DNA of 64,000 bases, from the NCBI RefSeq assembly GCF_003344865.1, contig NZ_CP031165.1:5151910-5215909 (forward strand), in the 5' to 3' direction. Shown one piece after another: positions 9,044 to 18,032 of this stretch. The notes under the pieces are model-generated. The model saw nothing but the letters and a program-made list of their open reading frames with translations, ran no database searches and was not told where the DNA came from. A program made the position numbers and the translations under genes. Source of the stretch: Euzebya pacifica (GTDB lineage Bacteria > Actinomycetota > Nitriliruptoria > Euzebyales > Euzebyaceae). Numbering within the stretch: the first letter of the stretch is position 1; every line of letters starts with the position of its first letter.

Positions 9044-10072
9044 CTATGCGACCACCTTGAAGATCGCCACGACGACGATCTGCAGGATTGCGAGGGGGAT
9101 CATGACGGTCCACGCGAACTTCTGGAGCTGGTCCTCGCGGAGACGTGGGAAGGTGGACCGCAGCCACGTCATCACACCGACCAGCAGGAGGATCTTGCCG
9201 AGCGTCACCACCGTGCCGAGCAGGTTGGCGAGCAGCGCGTTGTCGGGCATCGGGATGCCCGGCCAGATGTACCAACCACCCAGGTACATCACGACGATGA
9301 AGGCGCTGAAGACGACCATGCCGGCGAACTCGGTCAGCAGGAAGAAGGCGAAGCGCAGGCCGGAGTACTCCGTCATGTGCCCCGCGATCACCTCCGAGTC
9401 GGCGATCGGCATGTCGAAGGGCGGCCGGTTCAGCTCGGCGAGGACGGCGCAGGAGAACACGAACAGGCCGATGACCTGTGGCACGGCGTAGGGCACGGGG
9501 ATGCCGAAGGCGGTGTAGTTCGCCTGGGCCTCGACGATGCCGACCATGGACATGGTGCCGGCCTGCATCACGATGGCGGCCGCGGCCAGGAACAGCGGGA
9601 TCTCGTAGGCGATCAGCTGGGCTGCTTCACGCAGGCCACCGATCAGGGAGTACTTCGACGCCGAGCCCCAGGCGGCCATCATCACGCCGACCACCGACAC
9701 CGACGACACCGCGAGGGCGAAGAAGATGCCGATGTCGAGCGCCTCGGCGAAGCCGCCGGGCGACAACGGGATGACGACGATCATCAGGAGGGTGGGGATC
9801 AGCACCACACCGGGGGCGAGGTTGAACACCCACTTGTCGGCCGTGGCCGGGCGGATGTCCTCCTTCTGGATGAACTTGATGCCGTCGGCGACGAGCTGCA
9901 GGGCACCGAACGGACCGGCTTCCATCGGCCCGAGCCGGTTCTGCATGAACGCCATGACCTTGTGTTCCTGGTACCCGGCCACCAAGGGGATGGTCAGGAA
10001 GAACACGACACAACCGGCCAGCTTCAGCAGAAGCGCAAGCCAGAAGTTGTCGAGTGCGAGGACTGATTCCAT
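9044..10072 (-). CDS. nuoH: NADH-quinone oxidoreductase subunit H (first complex I)
   Basis: A 342-residue membrane subunit that forms the quinone entry channel at the junction of the two arms. Signature stretches include MAFMQNRLGPMEAGPFGALQ, ADGIKFIQKEDIRP, and NRPPFDMPIADSEVIAGHMTEYSG with the conserved acidic residues. Length is normal. The stop lies 3 bp before the nuoI start. Confidence 0.96.
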   Translation of the reverse strand: MESVLALDNFWLALLLKLAGCVVFFLTIPLVAGYQEHKVMAFMQNRLGPMEAGPFGALQLVADGIKFIQKEDIRPATADKWVFNLAPGVVLIPTLLMIVVIPLSPGGFAEALDIGIFFALAVSSVSVVGVMMAAWGSASKYSLIGGLREAAQLIAYEIPLFLAAAAIVMQAGTMSMVGIVEAQANYTAFGIPVPYAVPQVIGLFVFSCAVLAELNRPPFDMPIADSEVIAGHMTEYSGLRFAFFLLTEFAGMVVFSAFIVVMYLGGWYIWPGIPMPDNALLANLLGTVVTLGKILLLVGVMTWLRSTFPRLREDQLQKFAWTVMIPLAILQIVVVAIFKVVA

Positions 10073-10124
10073 GAGTACGTGTGTTTCCTGATCCGACTAG
10101 CGGGCGGTGGCGTTGGCGATCGCG

Positions 10125-11306
10125 CTAGCGATCGACGTCACCGACGACGAAGAACACCGAGCCGAGGATGGCGATCATGTCGGCCATGAGCTGGCCCTCG
10201 AGCAGGTACGGGATGGCCTGGACGTTGGAGAACGACGGCGTGCGCATCTTCATGCGCCACGGGGTCTTCTGCCCGTCGCTGACCAGGTAGTAGCCGCCCT
10301 GGCCGAGGGGGTTCTCGGTGCGGACGTGGATGGCGCCCTCGGGCGCCTTCACGATCTTGGGCAGCTTCACGTTGACCGGGCCCGCGGGGATGTTGTCGTG
10401 GACCTGCTCGATGATGTTGACGCTGGCCTTCATCCGCTCGATGAGGCAGTAGAAGCGGTCGTAGCTGTCGCCGTTGGTGCCGGTCGGCACGTGCACGTCG
10501 ACCTTGTCGTAGGCGGCGTAGGGCTGCGAGACGCGGACGTCCTCGTTGATGCCGGTGGCGTGCAGGGCACAGCCGCTGACGCCGTAGTCCAGCGCCACGT
10601 CCTGCGGCAGGATGCCGACGTTCTTGGTGCGGGCGATGAAGATCTCGTTGCCCATCAGCAGGTCTTCGTACTGCTGGATGGCGCCCTTCATGCGCTGGGC
10701 CATGCCGGCGCTGGCCTGCAGGAACCCGCGTGGCAGGTCCTCCTTCAGGCCGCCGACACGGGTGTAGGTGTAGTGCAGGCGCCCACCGGTGGCGGCCTCG
10801 AGGATGTTCTGGATGTCCTCGCGCTCACGGACCGTGTAGAACATCGGCGTCAGCGCACCGAGCTCCAGGGCGTAGGAGCCCAGCAGGAGCAGGTGGTTGA
10901 GGATCCGGTTCCACTCCGCCATCAGCACGCGGATCCACTGGGCCCGCTCGGGGACCTCGAGCTCCATCATGGTCTCCACCGCGATGGCGACGCCGAGCTC
11001 GTTGCAGAACGCGCTCAGCCAGTCGTGGCGGTTGACCAGGGCGATGATCTGGCGGTAGTCACGCGCCTCGGCGAGCTTCTCGAAGCCGCGGTGCATGTAG
11101 CCGATGACCGGCTGGGCCTTCTTGATCTGCTCGCCGTCGAGGTCGATGACCAGGCGGAGCACACCGTGGGTGGCCGGGTGGGCGGGGCCCACGTTGAGGT
11201 TCATCGACGTGGTGTCGAGCTCCGCACCGCGGAACTCCACCAGCATGCCCTCCTGCGGGCCGCCGGGGATGACCGGGGCGTTGGGGCGGGCCAGGGTCTC
11301 ACTCAT
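10125..11306 (-). CDS. nuoD: NADH-quinone oxidoreductase subunit D (first complex I)
   Basis: A 393-residue 49-kDa-type subunit that lines the quinone site with NuoB. The quinone-binding GPAHPATHG motif (usually GPQHPSTHG) lies near residue 28, and the C-terminus ends VVGDVDR as usual. I chose the ATG at 11306, which overlaps the nuoC stop by 8 bp. The frame stays open upstream, but that part is antisense-like read-through of nuoC. The stop is followed by a 52-bp gap before nuoH. Confidence 0.95.
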   Translation of the reverse strand: MSETLARPNAPVIPGGPQEGMLVEFRGAELDTTSMNLNVGPAHPATHGVLRLVIDLDGEQIKKAQPVIGYMHRGFEKLAEARDYRQIIALVNRHDWLSAFCNELGVAIAVETMMELEVPERAQWIRVLMAEWNRILNHLLLLGSYALELGALTPMFYTVREREDIQNILEAATGGRLHYTYTRVGGLKEDLPRGFLQASAGMAQRMKGAIQQYEDLLMGNEIFIARTKNVGILPQDVALDYGVSGCALHATGINEDVRVSQPYAAYDKVDVHVPTGTNGDSYDRFYCLIERMKASVNIIEQVHDNIPAGPVNVKLPKIVKAPEGAIHVRTENPLGQGGYYLVSDGQKTPWRMKMRTPSFSNVQAIPYLLEGQLMADMIAILGSVFFVVGDVDR

Positions 11307-12606
11307 CGGTGCTGCCCTTCTCATCGGGGTTCTCGTCGTCGGTGGAGCCGGCGTCGCCGACCCCGTCCTCGGCAGCGGTGTGGCCGGTGTCGACGGGGGT
11401 GCCGCCACGGGAGACGTCTGCTTCGTCGGGTCGAGTCGGCTCGGCGAACGTGCCGGTCCCGGCCTCGCCGACGCCGGCGGCCTCGCGTGAAGCAGCGTCA
11501 TCGGGGTGCGCCTCGTCGGTGACCGACGCGGTGCGCGCGGTGGAGTCCTCGAGGTCGTGGGTGCCCTCGGCCTCCACGCCCGGCGTGCCGCCGGACTCCG
11601 CCGGACCACCCTTGGCGAGCTGGGCCTCGACGTCGGGGTCGATGTCGGGTTCTCCGGAGTCCTTCTTGTCCCCCGGGGCCGGCATGCCGCTGCCCACGGT
11701 GGAGCCGGCCGCGGCGTCCTTGGCGACCGCCGTGTCGGCGATCTCGGCCGCACCCTCGGGCGTGGTCGGGTCCGGGGTCCCCGGCGAGGTCTCCCTGCCG
11801 GCAGCAGCCTGGGCGGCTTCGCGCGCGGAGCCCGGCTCGGCGTCGTCGACGCCACCGTCGGCCGCAGGGGCCGGTCCGGCCTGCGCCGCAGCCCTTTCTG
11901 TGTCCTCTGGCTGCGGCGCCGAGCCGGCCGCCTCCGAGCCAGTGGGATTCTCGGCGGCCTGCGCCGCAGCCTTTTCCTCTGCCTTCCGCTTCCGAGCCTC
12001 CGCAGCCTTCGCCTTGGCGCGTTCGGCCTTGGCCTTGGCGGCCGCGGCGCGGTCGCCGGGGTCGGCACCGGGGGCGGGCGCGGCGGCCTTGGGCTTGGCG
12101 TCGCCCTCGTCGTCGCCACCGGGCTCCTTGGCGCCCGGCCACGGCTTGACCTCACGGGAGGCCAGCAGGAACTCCTTGCGCAGGGGCCAGCCCTCGAAGT
12201 TCTCCACCGTCAGGATCCGCGGCAGCAGGCCGGGGTGGCCCTCGAACACGATGCCGAACATGTCGTAGGCCTCGCGCTCGTGCCAGTCGGCACCGCGCCA
12301 CACGTCGGTGAGGGTGGCCACGCGCGGCTCGTCACGGCCGCCCGGGACCATGGTCTTCAGCAGCACGCCGTCGCGGGTGATGTGGTTGTAGACGCGCACC
12401 ACGACGCTGAAGCCGTCCTCGCGCTCGTCGACCCCACCGAGGAAGTCGAAGAAGGTCATGCCCAGGGTCTGCTTGCAGAACCGGGCGACCTGCGGGTAGG
12501 CCTCGGGGTCGACGGTGAGGGTCAGCTGGTCGTGGGCGACGTCGGCCGCGAGCACGCGTTCGCCGAGCTCGTCGCGGAAACGATCCGCCAGTGCGTTGGG
12601 AGTCAT
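11299..12606 (-). CDS. nuoC: NADH-quinone oxidoreductase subunit C (first complex I), with long disordered C-terminal tail
   Basis: Residues 1-160 form a normal 30-kDa-type subunit, with DWHEREAYDMFGIVFEGHP and the LPRILTVENFEGWPLRKEF segment. About 275 further residues follow (encoded at 11299-12126), made mostly of Ala, Glu, Asp, Pro, Gly, Ser and Thr, with a Lys/Ala-rich helix-like stretch at the beginning. The tail is predicted to be disordered and has no recognised domain. The start is ATG at 12606, 13 bp past the nuoB stop; upstream codons in frame overlap nuoB and are rejected. Total 435 residues, against about 200 in ordinary NuoC. Confidence 0.93.
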   Translation of the reverse strand: MTPNALADRFRDELGERVLAADVAHDQLTLTVDPEAYPQVARFCKQTLGMTFFDFLGGVDEREDGFSVVVRVYNHITRDGVLLKTMVPGGRDEPRVATLTDVWRGADWHEREAYDMFGIVFEGHPGLLPRILTVENFEGWPLRKEFLLASREVKPWPGAKEPGGDDEGDAKPKAAAPAPGADPGDRAAAAKAKAERAKAKAAEARKRKAEEKAAAQAAENPTGSEAAGSAPQPEDTERAAAQAGPAPAADGGVDDAEPGSAREAAQAAAGRETSPGTPDPTTPEGAAEIADTAVAKDAAAGSTVGSGMPAPGDKKDSGEPDIDPDVEAQLAKGGPAESGGTPGVEAEGTHDLEDSTARTASVTDEAHPDDAASREAAGVGEAGTGTFAEPTRPDEADVSRGGTPVDTGHTAAEDGVGDAGSTDDENPDEKGSTDE

Positions 12607-12619
12607 GTGGTCAGCGGGC

Positions 12620-13168
12620 CTACATCGGGTCCGACAGCGGGTGGCGGGTGGGGTCGCCACCGCCGACGACGATCGGCTGGCGGGCGTCGCGCTCGGCGTA
12701 GCGGTCCTTCAGGGACTCGTTGCCGATCAGCTCCTGCAGGTGGACGATGCCCTCCAGCAGGGCCTCCGGGCGCGGCGGGCAGCCGGGGACGTACACGTCG
12801 ACGGGGATGATCTGGTCGACGCCCTTCGTCACCGAGTAGCTGTCCCAGTACGGGCCACCGCAGTTGGAGCAGGACCCGAAGCTGATGACGTACTTCGGCT
12901 CGGGCATCTGGTCGTAGAGCCGCTTGACGGCCGGGGCCATCTTGTCGGTCAACGTCCCCGCGACGATCATCACGTCGGCCTGCCGGGGGGCGTGGGCGAA
13001 CGGGATGACCCCGAAGCGGATGAAGTCGTGGCGGGCGGTGGATGCGGCGATGAACTCGATCGCACAGCACGCCAGCCCGAAGTTGTAGACCCAGAGCGAG
13101 TACTTGCGTCCCCAGTTGAGGACGAAGCGCAGCGGCTTCGGGACTTCTACCTGGTCGCTCAGACCCAC
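12620..13168 (-). CDS. nuoB: NADH-quinone oxidoreductase subunit B (first complex I)
   Basis: A 182-residue subunit that binds cluster N2, the last cluster before quinone. Ligands are the tandem Cys 34-Cys 35 in [10 protein letters not shown], the cysteine of ISFGSC and the one in [10 protein letters not shown]. An additional cysteine follows in SNCGG. Start is GTG at 13168, inside the last codons of nuoA (10-bp overlap). Confidence 0.96.
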   Translation of the reverse strand: MGLSDQVEVPKPLRFVLNWGRKYSLWVYNFGLACCAIEFIAASTARHDFIRFGVIPFAHAPRQADVMIVAGTLTDKMAPAVKRLYDQMPEPKYVISFGSCSNCGGPYWDSYSVTKGVDQIIPVDVYVPGCPPRPEALLEGIVHLQELIGNESLKDRYAERDARQPIVVGGGDPTRHPLSDPM

Positions 13169-13542
13169 TTCAGCACACCCTTCTTGTATTCGTACGGCAG
13201 CGTGACGGTCACGAAGAACAGGAAGACCAGCATCACACCGAGCACGAAGCCCTGGTCCGGACCAGCCGTCTCGAGGTAGTTCGCCCAGGGGAACACGAAC
13301 AGCGTCTCCACGTCGAAGATGACGAACATGAAGGCGAACATGTAGTACCGGATGTTGGTCTGGGACCAGCCGAACCCGACGGGGTCGATGCCTGACTCGA
13401 AGGCCACGCGCTTCTCGCCGTATCGGCCGTACTCGCGCTTGGGGCTGACGAGCCGGCCGAGCGTGAAGGCAACAGCGACGAGCGCGATGCCGGCAACCAG
13501 CAGCGCGATCACCGTGCCGTAGGCCTCGTAGTACTCGGTCAT
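13159..13542 (-). CDS. nuoA: NADH-quinone oxidoreductase subunit A (first complex I)
   Basis: A 127-residue, three-helix subunit and the first gene of the operon. It has the conserved [20 protein letters not shown] loop and [16 protein letters not shown] in the second helix. The ATG at 13542 is preceded by AGGAG at good spacing, so the longer frame upstream is not used. The subunit helps form the loop around the quinone cavity. Confidence 0.95.
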   Translation of the reverse strand: MTEYYEAYGTVIALLVAGIALVAVAFTLGRLVSPKREYGRYGEKRVAFESGIDPVGFGWSQTNIRYYMFAFMFVIFDVETLFVFPWANYLETAGPDQGFVLGVMLVFLFFVTVTLPYEYKKGVLKWV

Positions 13543-13641
13543 GATTCTCCTGTGGAGGGGGACGTCACGCGCGGCTCGATGGGTGTCGCCGGGTGCAGAG
13601 GGCACCGACGCGTGCACCCCATGAGGGGCCGCGGGGGCATG

Positions 13642-13647
13642 AGTCTA
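13642..13647 (-). promoter_or_regulatory. Possible -10 box for the first nuo operon
   Basis: TAGACT on the minus strand, about 95 bp before the nuoA start, is the best -10-like hexamer in the 230-bp gap between nuoA and the subtilase gene. No good -35 is seen. The gap has no copy of the CRP-like site used by the second nuo operon. Confidence 0.25.
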
Positions 13648-13772
13648 CGAAATGGGTAGAGGGGCTGCCGAATCCTCGCCCCGGGCTGGCGGCAACGGGG
13701 CACCCTCGGTGACAGGCAAAGGGGTGTCGCGCACCGCCTGCAGCCGTCCGGGGCGCCCCGTTCCTGCGGGGA

Positions 13773-15140
13773 TCACATGTCGTCGCGCCGGATCGCGTAC
13801 CCGAAGTCTCTCGTGCGGCGACCCCTCCCACGCAGCCACGTCACGGCGTCCTGGGCGGGAACGGAGGGGTCCTCGGCCATCCTCCGGGCCAACCAGCCGG
13901 CGATCAGCGGCGCCGCGAAGGAGGTGCCGGACCACAACGCGAGGGGGTCGGTGCCGAAGGTCTCCGGCTGCGGGTCGAAGCGCGGGTTCTCCTCCCCCGG
14001 CACATGGGTGCTGACGAGTCCCTCGCCGATCGTGGAGAAGTCCACCCAGCTGCCACGGGTCGACCAGGTGGAGGGAGTGACCCCGTCGTGGGCCAGCGCC
14101 GCGACGCCGAGCGCACGCTTGGACGCCCCCGGCCACTTGGGTTCGGTGTTGCCGACGTTGCCCGCGGCCGCGACGACGAGGATGTCGGGGGACAACGCGT
14201 CGAGGGCCTGCTCGATGGCGATGGGCGGGTTCCCGTCGACGGTGGTGGTGCCGAAGGAGAGGTTCAGCACCCCCCGGGGGCGGGCCCAGCCGTTGGCCGC
14301 CGACACCGCCGCGATCCAGCCGGCCGCCCGTTCGATGGCTTCGACGACGTCGACCTCACTGCCGCCCCCGACCGCCGTGAGGGCGCGGAAGGACCCGAGG
14401 TGCACGTCGGGGTAGGCCTGGCGCACCATGCCCAGCGCGAAGGCGCCGTGGCCGGCAGCGGGGTCGAGCATCGGCGGCGCGGTGACGGTGACGTCGGCCA
14501 TGGTGATGCGGTCGACCGCCGAGGTGCCGTGCTCGACGTGGGCGAGCCACCCACCGGGACCGGCGTGCACGCCCTCCGGAACGCCGGTGTCGACCACGGC
14601 GACGGGGGTGGCGGACTCGTCATCGCCCTTGGCCGGGTCGTGGGGCTGCATCCGGGAGGTGGGGTGTTCCGGGCTGGCCCCGGCCTTGGCGGTCCATCCG
14701 CGCAGGGCCACGAAGTGGTTGGCCGATCCACGGATCCCCTTGTCGGCCATGACCTCGAGGGCCTTCGCCAGGTCCGCGGGGTCGCCGCTGAACGTGACGA
14801 TCGCATCGCTGCGGCTGCGCTCTCGGTAGCCGACGGCCGCGAGGGCGTCGACGGCCTCCTGGTGGTCGGTGGGATCGCTCGTGTGGACGACCACCTGGCC
14901 TGCCACCACCGGAACCGGGACGACGGAGCGTCCGGGCGCGTCCATGAGCTGCAGCCGGGGGATCTCCAGGCCGTTCACCGCCCGGCCCGCCCACTCGTTG
15001 TGCGCGGCCACGCTGTCGCGCATCACCCGGGCATGCCACTCGTCGTCGGCGAGCCGTTCGAGCGCCTCGGCCTGCCTGGCCACCTGCGCCTTCTCCTCCG
15101 GCGTGCGGTCATCGGTCTTGTCACTGGCCACGTCAGTCAC
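13773..15140 (-). CDS. Intracellular subtilisin-like serine protease (S8) paired with CHAT protease
   Basis: A 455-residue S8 peptidase. Catalytic residues are visible: Asp184 (AVVDTGVP), His231 (AGHGAFALGM), the oxyanion Asn328 (AAAGNVGN) and Ser407 (SGTSFAAPLIAG). There is no signal peptide or membrane segment, so it should act in the cytoplasm. The first 170 residues form an unidentified N-terminal region that could be an inhibitory or recognition domain. Start is GTG at 15140 with TACGAC 9 nt upstream. It is divergent from the TPR-CHAT gene, with 121 bp between the start codons, suggesting joint control and possibly a protease cascade. The function is inferred from neighbourhood only. Confidence 0.85.
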   Translation of the reverse strand: MTDVASDKTDDRTPEEKAQVARQAEALERLADDEWHARVMRDSVAAHNEWAGRAVNGLEIPRLQLMDAPGRSVVPVPVVAGQVVVHTSDPTDHQEAVDALAAVGYRERSRSDAIVTFSGDPADLAKALEVMADKGIRGSANHFVALRGWTAKAGASPEHPTSRMQPHDPAKGDDESATPVAVVDTGVPEGVHAGPGGWLAHVEHGTSAVDRITMADVTVTAPPMLDPAAGHGAFALGMVRQAYPDVHLGSFRALTAVGGGSEVDVVEAIERAAGWIAAVSAANGWARPRGVLNLSFGTTTVDGNPPIAIEQALDALSPDILVVAAAGNVGNTEPKWPGASKRALGVAALAHDGVTPSTWSTRGSWVDFSTIGEGLVSTHVPGEENPRFDPQPETFGTDPLALWSGTSFAAPLIAGWLARRMAEDPSVPAQDAVTWLRGRGRRTRDFGYAIRRDDM

Positions 15141-15149
15141 CCCTCAGGT

Positions 15150-15155
15150 GTCGTA
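15150..15155 (-). promoter_or_regulatory. Candidate -10 box (TACGAC) for the S8 protease gene
   Basis: TACGAC reads on the minus strand, 9 nt before the GTG start at 15140. No usable ribosome site fits between them, so a leaderless transcript is likely. Confidence 0.35.
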
Positions 15156-15162
15156 TGTGTGT

Positions 15163-15182
15163 GCGATGGCGGTCGCCATCGC
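15163..15182. promoter_or_regulatory. 20-bp palindrome between divergent protease genes (candidate operator)
   Basis: GCGATGGCG and CGCCATCGC form perfect 9-bp arms separated by GT. It lies between the S8 and CHAT genes, beyond the S8 -10 box, where one bound protein could control both promoters. Confidence 0.4.
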
Positions 15183-15245
15183 GGGACGATAGACGTCCAC
15201 GGGACACTCCGGAGCGACGACGGGCGCTGGTGATACGTGCTGGTC

Positions 15246-15251
15246 TAGCGT
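15246..15251 (+). promoter_or_regulatory. Candidate -10 box (TAGCGT) for the CHAT gene
   Basis: TAGCGT ends 10 nt before the ATG at 15262. No Shine-Dalgarno sequence is present, which fits leaderless initiation. Confidence 0.35.
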
Positions 15252-15261
15252 GCGGGGCGCG

Positions 15262-17916
15262 ATGGCCGTTTCCACCCCCCTCCCAGACCGTGCCGACGCC
15301 GTTGCCGAGCTGGTCCTGGCCGACCCCCATGCAGGACTGGCCCTTGCCGAGGAGGTTGCCGCGGAGGCACGGGCCGCAGGCGCCGACGAACCGCTGGCCG
15401 TGGTGCTGCGCGCCGCCGCGTGGGCCGCTCGGGAGGTCTTCAGCCACGACCGCGCCGAGGCCCTGCTCGACGAGTGCATCACCGTCTGCGAGCACGCAGG
15501 ACTGGCCGAGCGGCTCGTCGAGGCGTTGGTGACCCGGTCGGCGATCCACCTGGAGCGGGGTCGGACGGACCTGGCCAGGGCCGACGTCGCGCTGGCCGGC
15601 CAGTCCGCGAGCCCCGCCCAGCAGGCCGAGGTGGCGTTCGCCGATGCGCTGGTCCTGCAGACCGCCGGCGACACCCTGGCTGCCGTCGCCGGCTACGAAC
15701 GCGCACGGGACCTGCTGACCGGAGGAGACGCCAACCTGGCCGGCAAGATCGGCAACAACCTGGGCGAGCTGCTGACGATGCTGGGGCAGCACGAACGGGC
15801 CGAGGAGGTCCTGGCCGACGCGGCGAGGACGGCGGCCCCGTTCCGTGGCGGCCTGTACCTGGCCATCACCGCCAACCGGGCCGAGCTGGCCCTGCGTCGC
15901 GGGGCCCCGGCGCTGGCGATGACCCGCTACGCCGAGGTCGAGCAGCTGTGCATCGAGCTGGACGTGCCGTTGGCCGAGCTGTACCGCGAGAAGGCCGACG
16001 CGTTGTCGTCGATGTACCTGCTGGACGAGGCTGCCGATGCCGCCGCGATGGCTGTGGCCGAGGTCCGCCGGGCCGGCGGAGTGCCCATCCTCCTCGTGGA
16101 CACGCTCCTTCCCCTCGCCCGGGCAGCGCTGGCCCGTGGACGCCTGGAGGAGGCCGCCGATGCCGCGTCGGAGGCCGCGGCGCTGGCGGCGGGACAACAA
16201 CGGGCGGGACGCGAGGCCGAGGCCACGTTGCTCTCGCTGCGGGCACGGGCCGGCCGCGCCCCCTCCCCCGACCTGCTCGAGGAGATCGAGGTGACCGAGG
16301 CCCGGCTGCGCACCCTGGGACATCGGCTGGCCGCCGTGGACGCCGCGTTGCTGCTGGGCGATGTCGCCTTCGCGGTCGGGGCCCCAGGGGTGGCCGCCGA
16401 GGCCTGGCGACGTGCGGCCGATGACGGGGCCGGCACCGATGACGGCTCGGCCATGATGCGGGTGCAGCGGCATCGGGCCCTGGCGGGCGCGGCGCGGGTC
16501 GACGGGGACGTGGCCGCGTGCCTCGGACACTGTCGTGCGGGGCTGGCGGAGCTGGAGGGGTACCGGGCGACCGTGGGGTCAGCGGAGCTGCGGTCGCGGG
16601 CCGCGGCCCACGGGACGGTGCTGGCGTCCACGGGGCTGGCCGCCGCCGTCCACGCGGGTGACGTGACGCTGGTGTGGGAGTGGATGGAGCGCAGCCGATC
16701 GGTACCGGTCGCCGGGCCGACGGGCGCCGACGCGCAGGTGGCCACGTGGCTGGCGGAGATCCGCGCCCTGGAGGCGGCGCTGTCGGACCCCGAGCTGGCC
16801 GAGGACGGCCGGGCGGCGGCACGGGTCCACGAGCTCGGGGCCCTCGAACGGCGTGTACGCGAACGGCTGTGGGCCAGCGACGAAGGGCCGACCCCCGGCG
16901 GGGCGACCGCCGACGGTGACGCCGGAGGGTGGTTGGACCGCCTGCACGAGCGGCTCGGGGCCGACGGCGCGCTCGTGCAGGTCCAGCGACACGGCGAGGC
17001 GTTGCTGGCGGTCGTGGCGTTCGGCGGCGACCTCGCCCTCGTCGAGCTGGGCCCGGCTGACGCCATCACCCAGGCAGCGGTCCAGCTCGGCGAGGCCATG
17101 CGCCGCGTGACGGCATCGCGGTCGACCCGGATGGTCGACAGCGCCCGCCGTGGTGCCGAGCGGCTGGTGGAGGACCTGGCCGGGCGGGTCTGGACGCCGC
17201 TGGCACCGTTGCTGGACAGGGCCAGCGACGTGGTCGTGGTGCCGCCCGCGGACCTGCTGGCCGTGCCGTGGTCGGTGCTCGGCGGCCTGGCCGAGGTCCC
17301 GGTCACCCTCGACGTGTCGGCACGGTCGTGGATGGCGTCGGTTGACCGGCAGGCCGCGTCGGACCGGGTCGTCCTGGCCGCCGGACCGCGGCTGGAGGCC
17401 GCCGAGCACGAGACGGCCCTGCTGGCCGAGGTGTTCCCCGACGCCACGCTGCTGGTCGGTGAGGCGGCGACGGGGCAGGCCGTCCTGGCCGCCGCCGAGG
17501 GTGCCGGGCTGGTGCACCTTGCCTGCCACGGTCGGCTGCGGACCGACTCCCCGTGGTTCTCCTCCATCGAGCTGGCCGACGGCCCGGTCACCGTGCACGA
17601 GGTGACCGCGCTGTCACGGCCGGCCCACCGGTGGGTGCTGGCCGCCTGCGAGCTGGGCCACCCGGGCGACCTCGTCGGACCGGAGCTGGAGGGGATGGTC
17701 GGGGCGTTGCTGGCCAGCGGCGCCGGTGCGGTCGTGGCGTCGACCGCGAACCTGCCCGATGACGTGTCCGGCCCGGTCATGGCCGCCCTGCACACCGAGC
17801 TCGCGGCCGGCGCCACCATGGCCCGCGCCCTGTGGTCGGCCCGCCGCACCCTCGACCCCTCCTCCCCCCACGGGTGGGCAGCCGGGCTGATGCTGGTGTG
17901 CTACGGCGGCGGTTGA
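15262..17916 (+). CDS. TPR-CHAT caspase-like cysteine protease
   Basis: An 884-residue cytoplasmic protein. Residues about 1-460 are Ala/Leu/Glu-rich helical repeats of the tetratricopeptide type (for example AEEVLADAARTAAPFRGGLY). The C-terminal part, from about 650, is a CHAT domain. Its catalytic pair is seen as His756 in LVHLACHGRL and Cys796 in WVLAACELG, followed by EGMVGALLASGAGAVVAS and a GWAAGLMLVCYG end. CHAT proteases belong to the caspase clan and usually cut a partner when their TPR part senses a signal. Divergent from an S8 protease. The ATG at 15262 fits the nearby TAGCGT; a GTG at 15250 is the alternative. The substrate is unknown. Confidence 0.88.
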   Translation: MAVSTPLPDRADAVAELVLADPHAGLALAEEVAAEARAAGADEPLAVVLRAAAWAAREVFSHDRAEALLDECITVCEHAGLAERLVEALVTRSAIHLERGRTDLARADVALAGQSASPAQQAEVAFADALVLQTAGDTLAAVAGYERARDLLTGGDANLAGKIGNNLGELLTMLGQHERAEEVLADAARTAAPFRGGLYLAITANRAELALRRGAPALAMTRYAEVEQLCIELDVPLAELYREKADALSSMYLLDEAADAAAMAVAEVRRAGGVPILLVDTLLPLARAALARGRLEEAADAASEAAALAAGQQRAGREAEATLLSLRARAGRAPSPDLLEEIEVTEARLRTLGHRLAAVDAALLLGDVAFAVGAPGVAAEAWRRAADDGAGTDDGSAMMRVQRHRALAGAARVDGDVAACLGHCRAGLAELEGYRATVGSAELRSRAAAHGTVLASTGLAAAVHAGDVTLVWEWMERSRSVPVAGPTGADAQVATWLAEIRALEAALSDPELAEDGRAAARVHELGALERRVRERLWASDEGPTPGGATADGDAGGWLDRLHERLGADGALVQVQRHGEALLAVVAFGGDLALVELGPADAITQAAVQLGEAMRRVTASRSTRMVDSARRGAERLVEDLAGRVWTPLAPLLDRASDVVVVPPADLLAVPWSVLGGLAEVPVTLDVSARSWMASVDRQAASDRVVLAAGPRLEAAEHETALLAEVFPDATLLVGEAATGQAVLAAAEGAGLVHLACHGRLRTDSPWFSSIELADGPVTVHEVTALSRPAHRWVLAACELGHPGDLVGPELEGMVGALLASGAGAVVASTANLPDDVSGPVMAALHTELAAGATMARALWSARRTLDPSSPHGWAAGLMLVCYGGG

Positions 17917-17957
17917 GGACCCGAGTCGGCGACGAAGGAGCCTCACGAGGCCCGGAA

Positions 17958-18010
17958 ACCGCCGCGGGGGTCGAAGGGGGCGGAGCCCCCTGGGCAAACA
18001 CGGCGGCGGT
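17958..18010 (+). terminator. Nested hairpin after the CHAT gene
   Basis: An inner stem AGGGGGC/GCCCCCT (17975-17981 with 17985-17991) sits within outer arms ACCGCCGC (17958-17965) and GCGGCGGT (18003-18010). The last 16 bases spanning the CHAT stop codon (17903-17918) recur exactly at 18000-18015. The 407-bp gap 17917-18323 contains no credible gene, only this structure and the repeats described next. Confidence 0.5.
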
Positions 18011-18032
18011 TGAGGTCTTGGTGCTCGTCTGG

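Noticed and set aside
11309-12268. Plus-strand ORFs over the nuoC tail (319 and 434 residues)
   Set aside because: They mirror the low-complexity tail. The minus frame is anchored to a real NuoC domain and to tight operon spacing.
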